This document shows, in pieces, positions 57,024-64,000 of a stretch of 64,000 bases of DNA. Every line of letters starts with the position of its first letter. Position 1 is the stretch's first letter. Source of the stretch: Paenibacillus sp. BIC5C1 (lineage in GTDB: Bacteria > Bacillota > Bacilli > Paenibacillales > Paenibacillaceae); the NCBI RefSeq assembly GCF_032399705.1, contig NZ_CP135922.1, positions 3,720,001-3,784,000 on the forward strand, in the 5' to 3' direction. A program made the position numbers and the translations under genes. The notes under the pieces were generated by a model. That model ran no database searches, was not told the DNA's origin, and was given only the letters and a program-made list of their open reading frames with translations.

Positions 57024-58000
57024 TTCACATTCCTCTCCTTCACGGCAAGTCCTTGGTGCAATTGGTCATATACCGTGGAATCTGGTCTTACCCCGTTCTC
57101 ATCCATTGCGAGCAGGATGGCACCTGCTGCTGGCTCAAGGGCCAAGATTCGCAACCGGCACTTTGGTGCTGCTGTAGTAACCTGAGACTCGATATACCGA
57201 ACCACATAATCTCCTTCTCCACGAGTTAGTACGCTGCCAGCCAATACAACATCAAAGGAATCATTGCCCATGCCAAGTTTGTGAATAACCGCACTGGCGA
57301 CTTTCCCCAGCTCCAAACCTTGCCTCTCCAATATTTTTCTTGCGACTTCATCCCCAGGCGCAGCCTGAAACAGCAGTTTCGCCAGCGTATGTGGAGCCCT
57401 TCTTCCATCGTCCAAAAATCGGTGATACATCTCTTCCACGGTCTCGAAGGTAAGCGCCTTCAATGTAAGCGAAGTCAAAGCAGTTGGCTGCTCCCTACCT
57501 TCCCATGAACGAATGACTGTCCGAAACACCTCGACAGCCAGTTCACCGCCTCCACCGAAATCGCCAAATTCATAACCGAATCCTCCGATCTGAACCTCCT
57601 CGCCTGCAACGTTAACACCATATCCATTCGTCCCGCTTCCGCATATAAGGACGACCCCGTCTGTCTGTCTTGTGCCGGCTCTCATGGCAATGACAGTATC
57701 GCATACGATACGGTATTTCTCTAAACCCATTGCGCCTATTATTGGCCGTAAGATGCGGAAGTCCGCCTCACGATCGGCTCCCGCAAGCCCGAATGTAGCG
57801 TAAGTGATATTTTCTTTGCCAAGCCCTGCCTGTGCATACGCCTCATCAACGGCCTGGGTTATACTGCTCTCTGCAATGGCAGCACCAAGCTGATGATTGC
57901 CGCAGCCGCTGATTCCTCTTCCTAATATTCGTCCCGTTTCGTCCGTCACGACAGCCAATGTCTTGCTTCCTCCACCGTCTACTCCCAAGTAATAGTTCAA
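57008..58000 (-). CDS. BadF/BadG-type ATPase, N-acetylglucosamine kinase-like
   Basis: 330 residues. The ASKHA phosphate-1 motif GVDGGGSKT lies at residues 6-14. CGSGTNGYG (phosphate 2) is near 120, VLAGSVLTRGEG near 245, and FGYEFGDFGGG in the middle, as in GlcNAc kinases. It phosphorylates an amino sugar or a disaccharide before GH4 cleavage. It is translationally coupled to GH4, about 108 bases after the binding protein gene. Confidence 0.82.
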   Translation of the reverse strand: MNYYLGVDGGGSKTLAVVTDETGRILGRGISGCGNHQLGAAIAESSITQAVDEAYAQAGLGKENITYATFGLAGADREADFRILRPIIGAMGLEKYRIVCDTVIAMRAGTRQTDGVVLICGSGTNGYGVNVAGEEVQIGGFGYEFGDFGGGGELAVEVFRTVIRSWEGREQPTALTSLTLKALTFETVEEMYHRFLDDGRRAPHTLAKLLFQAAPGDEVARKILERQGLELGKVASAVIHKLGMGNDSFDVVLAGSVLTRGEGDYVVRYIESQVTTAAPKCRLRILALEPAAGAILLAMDENGVRPDSTVYDQLHQGLAVKERNVKWAQD

Positions 58001-58107
58001 GTATGATCTCTCCTATGTCGCCCAGCTAATGAAGCCGCCAGCCAAGACTTTGGGGCGAAAGCTTCGCGCAAAAATCTTAACGAAAGGACTGCTTCCAGCC
58101 ATGACTT

Positions 58108-59751
58108 TTATTTCGCTGCTGCCATTTTCGCCTTATTCTCCTGCCATCTCGCTGTTTTGTACTTCAACAACTTGTCATAACCGGATTTTTGCGCATCCGC
58201 CTCAGCCTTATCCAGAAGCGAAAGCACTTCCTGATCCGAGGTCGTGGAGCTTATCGCTTTAGCTCTAACTTGCTCATAGATCTCAAACACGCGCTGCGCA
58301 ATAATGCCTTCTTCCGAATCGCTTGCAGGATCCAGATTGGCATACTCCGTTGTGTTCATCTGCGTCTTCCATGTAATCTCCGATTGCCAGTACGTTTCAA
58401 AATTCCGCTTCTCTGGCGGAAGGGTAGACTCGAATTTCATCTTAGAATTGTCCACATAGACCGTGTTGCCGTTCCATTGAAAGTTGACCGTTGCGTTCAT
58501 CAACTCATCACGACCTTTAGCGTCGCTTGTGAATTTGTCGGTGAACAGCGGCATATCCTCCTCGTCCGTTCCATCCCAATATAATCCTTCAGGACCCCAC
58601 ATAATCGTACGTTGGCCATCAGGACCTGTGAACCAATCCAGGAAGGCGAAGATGGCTTCTGGATCTTTGGCCGCTTTCGTAATGACGCTGACATTCCAGC
58701 CCAGCTGTTTATAATCGCCAGGGAAAATCTTGTTGCGATCCAACTCCGCTTTGTGTACAGGCCATACCATGATGTAACCAGCATCCGGGTCTTGCGCTTT
58801 AAGCAGATTGTTGCCCTTGGAGCCAAACTCGGTGGGACTTGACGCTACATAAACGGCTACTTTGCCGTTTATAACCTTCTGCTCAACCTGCTCCAGCTTC
58901 TGTGTGAAGGCATCCTGAGTGACAAGTTTTTCACGGTACAGACGGCTCATATACTGCAGCAGCTCACGATAGACAGGATCCGTGAACAGGGATACGAGTT
59001 GATCCCCTTGTGGAACGGCGATCATACTGTTGAATGTATGTGGGCGATTTTCTGCAAACGCAGATACCATGATGTCCACTCCTGCAGCAGTTTGACCAAC
59101 CTCCAGCGGAACGACATCTGGATACTTTGACTTCACTTGCTTCAAATAGACGTACAGATCCTCTGGTGTTTCCAGGCTCGGCGAGCCGAGTTCCTCATAA
59201 ATCTTCTTATTGACAAGATATCCTGCGTTGCCGTTTGGCTGCGTCGTATACCAGTTAGGGAACTGATATAGCTTACCGTCAGGTGAGCGAAGCAATTCGA
59301 GCGTAGACTCCCCAGCCCACTTTTTCAGATTGGGGTATTTATTCAGATAATCATCGAACGGGACCAACATCCCCTCAGAACGGAGCTTTTCGACATCCGC
59401 TCCACGATCCATCCATATAACATCCGGCAGTTCACCGGCCACGATCATGGTACTGAGCTTGTTCTTGGCGACGCCACCGGAGCTGATCGGCACGACGTCA
59501 ATCTTTTTATTCTCTTTGATCCACTTCGTCGCAGCATCTGTACCCCAATCCGGCATTGTGTACCAGTCATAATGGCCGTAGAATGAGAATTCCAGCGGTT
59601 TCTCTCCCAGTACAAAGGTATCCCCCGAAACTGGGTAATCCTTCTCTTGGCTTGCAGTATTTCCTCCTGAACCCGAACATCCCATTAAAGCCATGACAAT
59701 GATAAGTGTGACTGACAAGCCAGAGAGAAGGTTCTTTTTCCCTTTTTTCAT
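58108..59751 (-). CDS. Family 1 extracellular solute-binding lipoprotein (LplA-like)
   Basis: About 547 residues from the ATG at 59751 (AAGGGAG upstream). Lipobox LMGC near residue 24. A typical large SBP for oligosaccharides: LPDVIWMDRGADVEKL and the conserved NWYTTQPNGNAGYLVNKKIYEELG region near 170-200, then WFTGPDGQRTIMWGPEG near 385. It feeds the two permeases upstream in the operon. No dedicated ATPase gene is present, as is usual where a shared MsmK-type ATPase serves. Confidence 0.87.
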   Translation of the reverse strand: MKKGKKNLLSGLSVTLIIVMALMGCSGSGGNTASQEKDYPVSGDTFVLGEKPLEFSFYGHYDWYTMPDWGTDAATKWIKENKKIDVVPISSGGVAKNKLSTMIVAGELPDVIWMDRGADVEKLRSEGMLVPFDDYLNKYPNLKKWAGESTLELLRSPDGKLYQFPNWYTTQPNGNAGYLVNKKIYEELGSPSLETPEDLYVYLKQVKSKYPDVVPLEVGQTAAGVDIMVSAFAENRPHTFNSMIAVPQGDQLVSLFTDPVYRELLQYMSRLYREKLVTQDAFTQKLEQVEQKVINGKVAVYVASSPTEFGSKGNNLLKAQDPDAGYIMVWPVHKAELDRNKIFPGDYKQLGWNVSVITKAAKDPEAIFAFLDWFTGPDGQRTIMWGPEGLYWDGTDEEDMPLFTDKFTSDAKGRDELMNATVNFQWNGNTVYVDNSKMKFESTLPPEKRNFETYWQSEITWKTQMNTTEYANLDPASDSEEGIIAQRVFEIYEQVRAKAISSTTSDQEVLSLLDKAEADAQKSGYDKLLKYKTARWQENKAKMAAAK

Positions 59752-59823
59752 TATGAGTGCTCCCTTCACGATTCATCTATGGTCAAAGCGGACGCTTAAA
59801 GCCTTGGCCGGAATTTGCTTGAA

Positions 59824-60717
59824 TTACTCCTTCAAAGAACCGATTAATACGCCCTTCACAAAATATTTCTGTACGAATGGGTAGACGCAGAGGATCGGAA
59901 TGGTTGCCACCATCATCGTCGACATGGACAACGATTTGGTAGTTACGGTTTTCATCGCGCTCATCCGGCCCTGTGCAGCAGCATCCATGTTCTGCATCTG
60001 TTCCATCATGATATTGGCATTAAGTATCTGCTGAAGCTTAGTCTGAATGGGTAGAAGATCCGTGTTGGATATGTAGATACTTGGCGCAAACCAATCATTC
60101 CAGTGATACACTGCCGTAAACAGCGACAGCGTTGCAATGACCGGTCCAGATAAAGGAAGTACGATTCGGATGAATACCCCCCAGTTTGAGGAACCGTCGA
60201 TACGGGCGGACTCCTCAAGCCCCGGCGGGATTCCCTTAAAGAACGTCCGGAATATGATCATATTCCACACGCTGATAATTCCTGGTATGACCATAACCCA
60301 AAAAGAGTTCATCAGACCCAGCTCCCGAATAAGCAAATAGTTGGGTATAAGTCCGCCGCTGAAGTACATCGTTATGATGCAAGTTACCATATAAAAGTTG
60401 CGACCCATCAATTCGCGTTTAGAAATGCCATAAGCTAATATGGCTGTTGCCACAATGGAGAGCAGTGTACCCAGCAACGTTCGGAGCACCGAGATGATGA
60501 AACCGTCAATCAATCGCTCATCTTTAAACACCACATGATAATTTTCAAGCGTGAATTCACGCGGCCAGAATGTAATGCCGCCCTGCATCGTATCTGTCCC
60601 CGAGTTAAATGAGATGACGGCAGCGTTCCAGAACGGATATAGCGCAATGAATGTAAACAAAGCCAATGATACATAAATTATGCCAACAAACCATCGATCC
60701 CCATTCGACAGCCTCAT
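59824..60717 (-). CDS. ABC sugar permease, YtcP/CUT1-type
   Basis: 297 residues with six membrane helices. The EAA loop is EESARIDGSSNWGVFIRIVLP near 185-205. The ATG at 60717 has AAAGGGGAG about eight bases upstream; a longer frame to 60951 would overlap the partner permease by 200 bases and has no permease features. Partner of the permease gene upstream. Confidence 0.88.
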   Translation of the reverse strand: MRLSNGDRWFVGIIYVSLALFTFIALYPFWNAAVISFNSGTDTMQGGITFWPREFTLENYHVVFKDERLIDGFIISVLRTLLGTLLSIVATAILAYGISKRELMGRNFYMVTCIITMYFSGGLIPNYLLIRELGLMNSFWVMVIPGIISVWNMIIFRTFFKGIPPGLEESARIDGSSNWGVFIRIVLPLSGPVIATLSLFTAVYHWNDWFAPSIYISNTDLLPIQTKLQQILNANIMMEQMQNMDAAAQGRMSAMKTVTTKSLSMSTMMVATIPILCVYPFVQKYFVKGVLIGSLKE

Positions 60718-60739
60718 ATATACCGCTCCCCTTTCTCCC

Positions 60740-61693
60740 CTACCAAAGGCTGTTCCCCGATCGACGAGCCCAATAGTTGGCTCCGGACAATAACACAACG
60801 CTGATGACGGCCTTAAACAGCCCTGCCGCCGTTGCGTAAGAGTATCGGCTGTTCTGAATGCCAATTCGATATACATAGGTGTCCAGCACGTCGCTGACAT
60901 CTCGCAAAACCGGATTGCCTCCCAGCAGCAATATGTCCTCAAATCCTGCATTTAGGAAATTACCGATAGCCAGAATCGAGAACACAACGATAATTGGCAT
61001 AATGGATGGAATAGTGATGGAAAAAATCTGCTTCAGACGGCTCGCACCATCAATGGAAGCGGCTTCATAAAGTTGGGGATTGATGCCCGCAATTGCCGCC
61101 AAATACACAATGGAGGAGAAACCAATCTCCTTCCACACATTCGTTACCGTCAAAATACTCCAAAAGTACTTTGGCTCCGATAGAAAGTTAATCGGCTCAT
61201 CGATAAGACTCAGCTTCTGCAGCAGTATGTTCAGGCTGCCATTGTCCACAGACAAGATGGAGATCACTAAGCCCGATACGATGACCCACGACAAAAAGTG
61301 AGGCAAATAGCTGATCGTCTGAACAATTCGTTTGAAAGAATGTTTCCCTACTTCATTCAGCATCACCGCGAGCAGGATGGGGGCCGGAAACCCGATGCAC
61401 AGCTTAAGCATGCCAATGACGAGAGTATTCCGCATAATGGTCCAAAACTCCGGCGTCCCGAAAAACACGTCGAAATGCTTGAAGCCTACCCATGGACTGT
61501 TCAGAAACCCTTTGAATAAACTGTAGTCCTGAAACGCCATCAGCACTCCGTACATGGGAATGTAGCTGAAGATCAGGATAAACATCATGGCCGGAAGCAC
61601 CATAAGTTGAATGTCCCATTGCTTCATAAAGCGGCGCAGGCGACTTTTCTTAACAAGCGGCTTCGTTTTACTGCCGATCTCCATTTGCGGCAT
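60740..61693 (-). CDS. ABC sugar permease, LplB/CUT1-type
   Basis: About 317 residues, six membrane helices. EAA loop: LYEAASIDGASRLKQIFSIT near 210. SYIPMYGVLMAFQDY is the typical first-helix region of LplB-like permeases. The second ATG (61693), six bases after AGGGGGG, is better placed than the first. Confidence 0.88.
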   Translation of the reverse strand: MPQMEIGSKTKPLVKKSRLRRFMKQWDIQLMVLPAMMFILIFSYIPMYGVLMAFQDYSLFKGFLNSPWVGFKHFDVFFGTPEFWTIMRNTLVIGMLKLCIGFPAPILLAVMLNEVGKHSFKRIVQTISYLPHFLSWVIVSGLVISILSVDNGSLNILLQKLSLIDEPINFLSEPKYFWSILTVTNVWKEIGFSSIVYLAAIAGINPQLYEAASIDGASRLKQIFSITIPSIMPIIVVFSILAIGNFLNAGFEDILLLGGNPVLRDVSDVLDTYVYRIGIQNSRYSYATAAGLFKAVISVVLLSGANYWARRSGNSLW

Positions 61694-61826
61694 TGACATC
61701 CCCCCTTTTCAACTTAGTGTTAGATTTATTGACATAGTTATGAGATGCTTGCCACTTCATTGTATCTCCTGACCCAGTTCATTTCTCTGCTAATACCAGT
61801 AAAATATAGCACTATATTACTGTTTT

Positions 61827-62705
61827 CTAAGGATTTTGCTTTTGTGAAGTCTTTGGCGTCATGCCGATGTGCTTCTTAAACAGCCGATTAAAGTTGGTCA
61901 GCGTGCGGAAGCCACATTCCAGGGCAATATCCATTATTTTCATATGACCTCCTTCCAGCATCATGACAGCTTGCTCCAGGCGAATATGGATCAGGTACAG
62001 CATCGGAGGCATGCCGACTGCGCGTTTGAATATTTCGCTGAACCTTGAAGGACTGAGATAGACAAGAGAGGCCAGCTCCTCCAGCGTCCATGGATGGGCG
62101 AAGTTTTGTTCCATAACCATAATCACCTGACGTATTTTCTCATACTGCCTCTCACTGATGAGGTGTTGGCTACCGCAAATCCCCTCTATTCGACACTCCC
62201 GATTTACGACAGTCAGAAACTGGAGAATAAGCGAGTATACAACCGTAGTGTAGGAACGCTGCTCCCTCTCATGCTCCAATTGGAGTTCAAGAAGAAGTGA
62301 CCGCAGCCTGTCCATGGCCGGGTGATCACGGTGGATCAGATTCATGTAATGTTTGTCTATGTCGCGGAACGGGCTGAATAGCTCCGGATCGAATCGGAGG
62401 TTATGAATAAACCAGTTCGAATCGAATGTGATGACAGTCATGACAAGATCCTTCGTTTCGTAAGCACAGTGAAGATCATTCGAATTGATGAGCAGCACAT
62501 CTCCCTGCTGGAAATCAAATTTTTGCCCGTTGATGATGTAGTAGCCCGTGCCGGATTTAATATAATTAATCTCCAGAACATTATGCCAATGAAGCTTTTG
62601 ATAAGGGATAGTCACACCAATCGTGTCGCCGACATAAACTGGATAATTCTTATTCATTTTCACCTTTTCCTTCGGAACCACTTCTTCCCTCATGATAGTT
62701 GGCAT
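61827..62705 (-). CDS. AraC-family regulator of the carbohydrate operon
   Basis: 292 residues. The cupin domain has HWHNVLEINYIKSGTGYYII (about 38-57) and the DVLLINSNDLHCAY turn. The C-terminal helix-turn-helix pair is WTLEELASLVYLSPSRFSEIF near 210-230 and MDIALECGFRTLTNFNRLFK near 260-280. GGGGGAG stands about six bases before the ATG. It lies just upstream of the importer genes on the same strand, with a ~130-base gap, and probably activates them. Confidence 0.85.
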   Translation of the reverse strand: MPTIMREEVVPKEKVKMNKNYPVYVGDTIGVTIPYQKLHWHNVLEINYIKSGTGYYIINGQKFDFQQGDVLLINSNDLHCAYETKDLVMTVITFDSNWFIHNLRFDPELFSPFRDIDKHYMNLIHRDHPAMDRLRSLLLELQLEHEREQRSYTTVVYSLILQFLTVVNRECRIEGICGSQHLISERQYEKIRQVIMVMEQNFAHPWTLEELASLVYLSPSRFSEIFKRAVGMPPMLYLIHIRLEQAVMMLEGGHMKIMDIALECGFRTLTNFNRLFKKHIGMTPKTSQKQNP

Positions 62706-62727
62706 TCATAACTCCCCCTACATTTTT

Positions 62728-62741
62728 TGTAAGCGCTACCA
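62728..62741 (-). promoter_or_regulatory. cre-like CcpA site
   Basis: TGTAAGCGCTACCA on the + strand matches the cre consensus and lies about 25 bases upstream of the AraC start, where CcpA would repress the whole operon in the presence of a preferred sugar. Confidence 0.65.
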
Positions 62742-62900
62742 AATACATATCTTGTAAAAAACTCTATCATTTATATTCCATTGTTGTAAATAAAAAAGCT
62801 ATCCCAAGAGCCACTATGGTATTATCCCCTTTAAGTAGACACTTGAAAAAACCTTCATGTTATCATGAGGGTTCAAGTGACACTTGGAGGGGATATTTTT

Positions 62901-63221
62901 ATGGCCAAAAAAGGACAAACATTTCAGACGTATACCGAAGAGTTTAAATTGAATGCAGTTAGATCCTATGTCGAAGGTTCTTCAAGTTACAAGGTGGTCG
63001 CTGATCGCGAAGGAATTCGAAACTGTTCACAACTGAAGGTGTGGGTAAAAAAATGGAAAAACGGGAAAGCGTTTGATGAGCGAAAAAACAATGTTCCGAA
63101 TCCAATGAAAGGACGTCCTCGTACTGCCTTTAGCAGTGTAGAAGAAGAACGGGATTACCTTCAAGCACAGGTGGATTATTTAAAAAAGCGGTATCCAAAT
63201 CTAGTAAAGGAGAAGCGCTGA
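62901..63221 (+). CDS. IS3-family OrfA (helix-turn-helix protein)
   Basis: 106 residues. An N-terminal helix-turn-helix (TEEFKLNAVRSYVEG and SSYKVVADREGIRNCSQLKVW) is followed by a leucine-spaced helix near the end (VEEERDYLQAQVDYLKKRYP), the dimerisation zipper of IS3 OrfA. GGAGGGG precedes the ATG at 62901. A slippery heptamer sits in its last codons. Confidence 0.85.
   Translation: MAKKGQTFQTYTEEFKLNAVRSYVEGSSSYKVVADREGIRNCSQLKVWVKKWKNGKAFDERKNNVPNPMKGRPRTAFSSVEEERDYLQAQVDYLKKRYPNLVKEKR
63182..63188 (+). promoter_or_regulatory. Programmed -1 frameshift heptamer
   Basis: A-AAA-AAG in the OrfA frame (codons TTA AAA AAG). Slipping one base back enters the OrfB frame at GCG GTA. AGGAGAAG follows about 20 bases downstream. 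Confidence 0.7.
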
Positions 63222-64000
63222 GCCAACGGGAGAACTACGATATCATAGACGAATTGCGCTGCTCGCATGGCATTACACGCCTATTATCGATTACAGGAAT
63301 ACCCCGTTCCAGTTACTACAAATGGCGAGCAACACAGCCGCAGCGAGACGCAAGACAAGACCGTGAGCGTGAGATCAAAGAACACATGATGGCTATTCAT
63401 TTTGCAAACCGAGAGTTTGGTTATCCTCGCATGACAACGGCGTTGTGGGAGGCTGGTCTGAACGTTAATCACAAGAAAGTATGGCGAATCATGCGGGAAC
63501 TATCGATCCAATCGGTAATTCGTAAGAAGCGGAAGAAGTCCAGCTATACGCCATCTGTGATTTATCCGAATCGCCTGAAGCGCCAGTTTCATGCGACAGC
63601 ACCCCAGCAAAAAATGGTGACGGATATTACCTATATTCCGAATGGAAGTACATTTGTTTACCTGTCCGTGATTCAAGACCTGTTCAACAATGAGATTGTA
63701 GCTTGGCAGTTGTCTAAACGGAACGATGTTCAGCTCGTATTGGATACGGTGGAACAATGGACACAAAAAAGAGACGTTTCAGAAGCCGTGCTCCATTCGG
63801 ATCAGGGCTTCCAATACACGTCTCAGGCGTACAACACACGATTAGAAGCATTCGGCGTGAAGGGCAGCCACTCTCGCAAAGCAACCTGCCTAGATAACGC
63901 ATGCATCGAATCCTTCTTTTCGCATCTCAAGACAGAGAAGCTGTACCTTAACCAGTGTAATTCAGAAGTAGAGATTCGACAAGCCGTGGAAGATTATATG
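63188..64000 (+). CDS. IS3-family OrfB (DDE integrase), partial
   Basis: Open in the -1 frame from the slip site to the window end (about 271 codons), without a good start of its own, so it is expressed as the OrfAB fusion. HTH_21 segment (GITRLLSITGIPRSSYYKW), then DDE residues: D in TDITYI, D in LHSDQGFQYTS, E in CIESFFSHLKTE. No internal stop seen. Confidence 0.85.

Larger units (their letters stand above)
62831..64000 (+). mobile_element. IS3-family (IS150-like) element, cut by the window edge
   Basis: OrfA, a -1 frameshift site and OrfB follow each other as in IS3 elements. The left end lies near 62831. A subterminal hairpin (CACTTGAA 62840-62847 with TTCAAGTG 62872-62879, inner CATG/CATG) precedes OrfA. 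The right end is outside the window. Confidence 0.7.

Noticed and set aside
60718..60951. Upstream extension of the YtcP-type permease
   Set aside because: Would overlap the partner permease by about 210 bases and has cysteine-rich, non-permease sequence; a good RBS supports 60717.
1..64000. CRISPR arrays, tRNA or rRNA genes, known riboswitches, prophage modules
   Set aside because: No regularly spaced repeats, cloverleaf sequences, rRNA stretches, classical riboswitch cores or phage structural genes were noticed on either strand by reading.

Overview
The window looks like a chromosomal accessory region of a Paenibacillus-type Firmicute. The signs are strong AGGAGG-type ribosome binding sites with frequent TTG/GTG starts, CcpA (cre)-like and Zur-like operators, LplB/YtcP-type sugar ABC permeases next to AraC regulators, a very large secreted pectin-degrading enzyme, and two-component/efflux modules typical of soil bacilli. 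No rRNA, tRNA, CRISPR array or prophage structure was seen.

Layout. 1-4200: a truncated MFS gene, an intact MFS exporter, a ketopantoate-reductase-like gene divergent from a TetR regulator, and a small gene remnant. 4200-6640: a leftward cluster of immunity-type genes (Imm53, unknown, Imm26), a frameshifted small membrane gene and an APH-type kinase. 6690-10166: an OmpR/HK two-component system followed by a membrane-anchored serine beta-lactamase/PBP-like protein. 10232-17738: a 2127-aa rhamnogalacturonan lyase carrying two SGNH esterase domains, divergent from an AraC activator, with a cre site between them. 17740-24480: a Nudix gene behind a leader-peptide attenuator, a small membrane protein, an IS200-type element, an ABC-F ATPase with a possible leader ORF, and a SigJ-like sigma factor paired with an NDH-2-like oxidoreductase. 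24481-29007: an acetylhydrolase-like gene cut by one TGA, a small membrane protein, a secreted propeller protein and a HIT protein. 29387-32996: DedA, two paralogous SAM methyltransferases and a second two-component system between them. 33057-34453: a GH3 remnant and a phosphotransferase. 35004-40610: an efflux block (MMPL plus DHA2-type MFS) under a small winged-helix regulator whose 3' end and operator are duplicated. 40689-43287: a GNAT remnant, an IS110-type element with a damaged transposase, and a second Imm53 gene.

43370-52896 is the most interesting block: a leftward operon with a metallophore-type ABC importer (binding lipoprotein, FecCD permease, FecE ATPase) joined to ChlI-, ChlD- and CobN-like metal-chelatase subunits. 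It lies behind a sigma-A-like promoter followed directly by a near-perfect Zur box. This suggests a zinc-responsive system that imports a macrocycle or metal complex and handles its metal inside the cell.

53267-55553: an IS30 element, a VOC protein and an MFS remnant. 55716-62741: a leftward carbohydrate operon (AraC regulator, two ABC permeases, binding lipoprotein, BadF-type sugar kinase, GH4 glycosidase) with a cre-like site upstream. 62831-64000: the left part of an IS3-family element with a -1 frameshift signal, running off the right edge.

Recurring themes are gene decay (at least seven remnants or broken genes), insertion sequences of four families (IS200, IS110, IS30, IS3), and intergenic terminator modules repeated nearly word for word at several loci.
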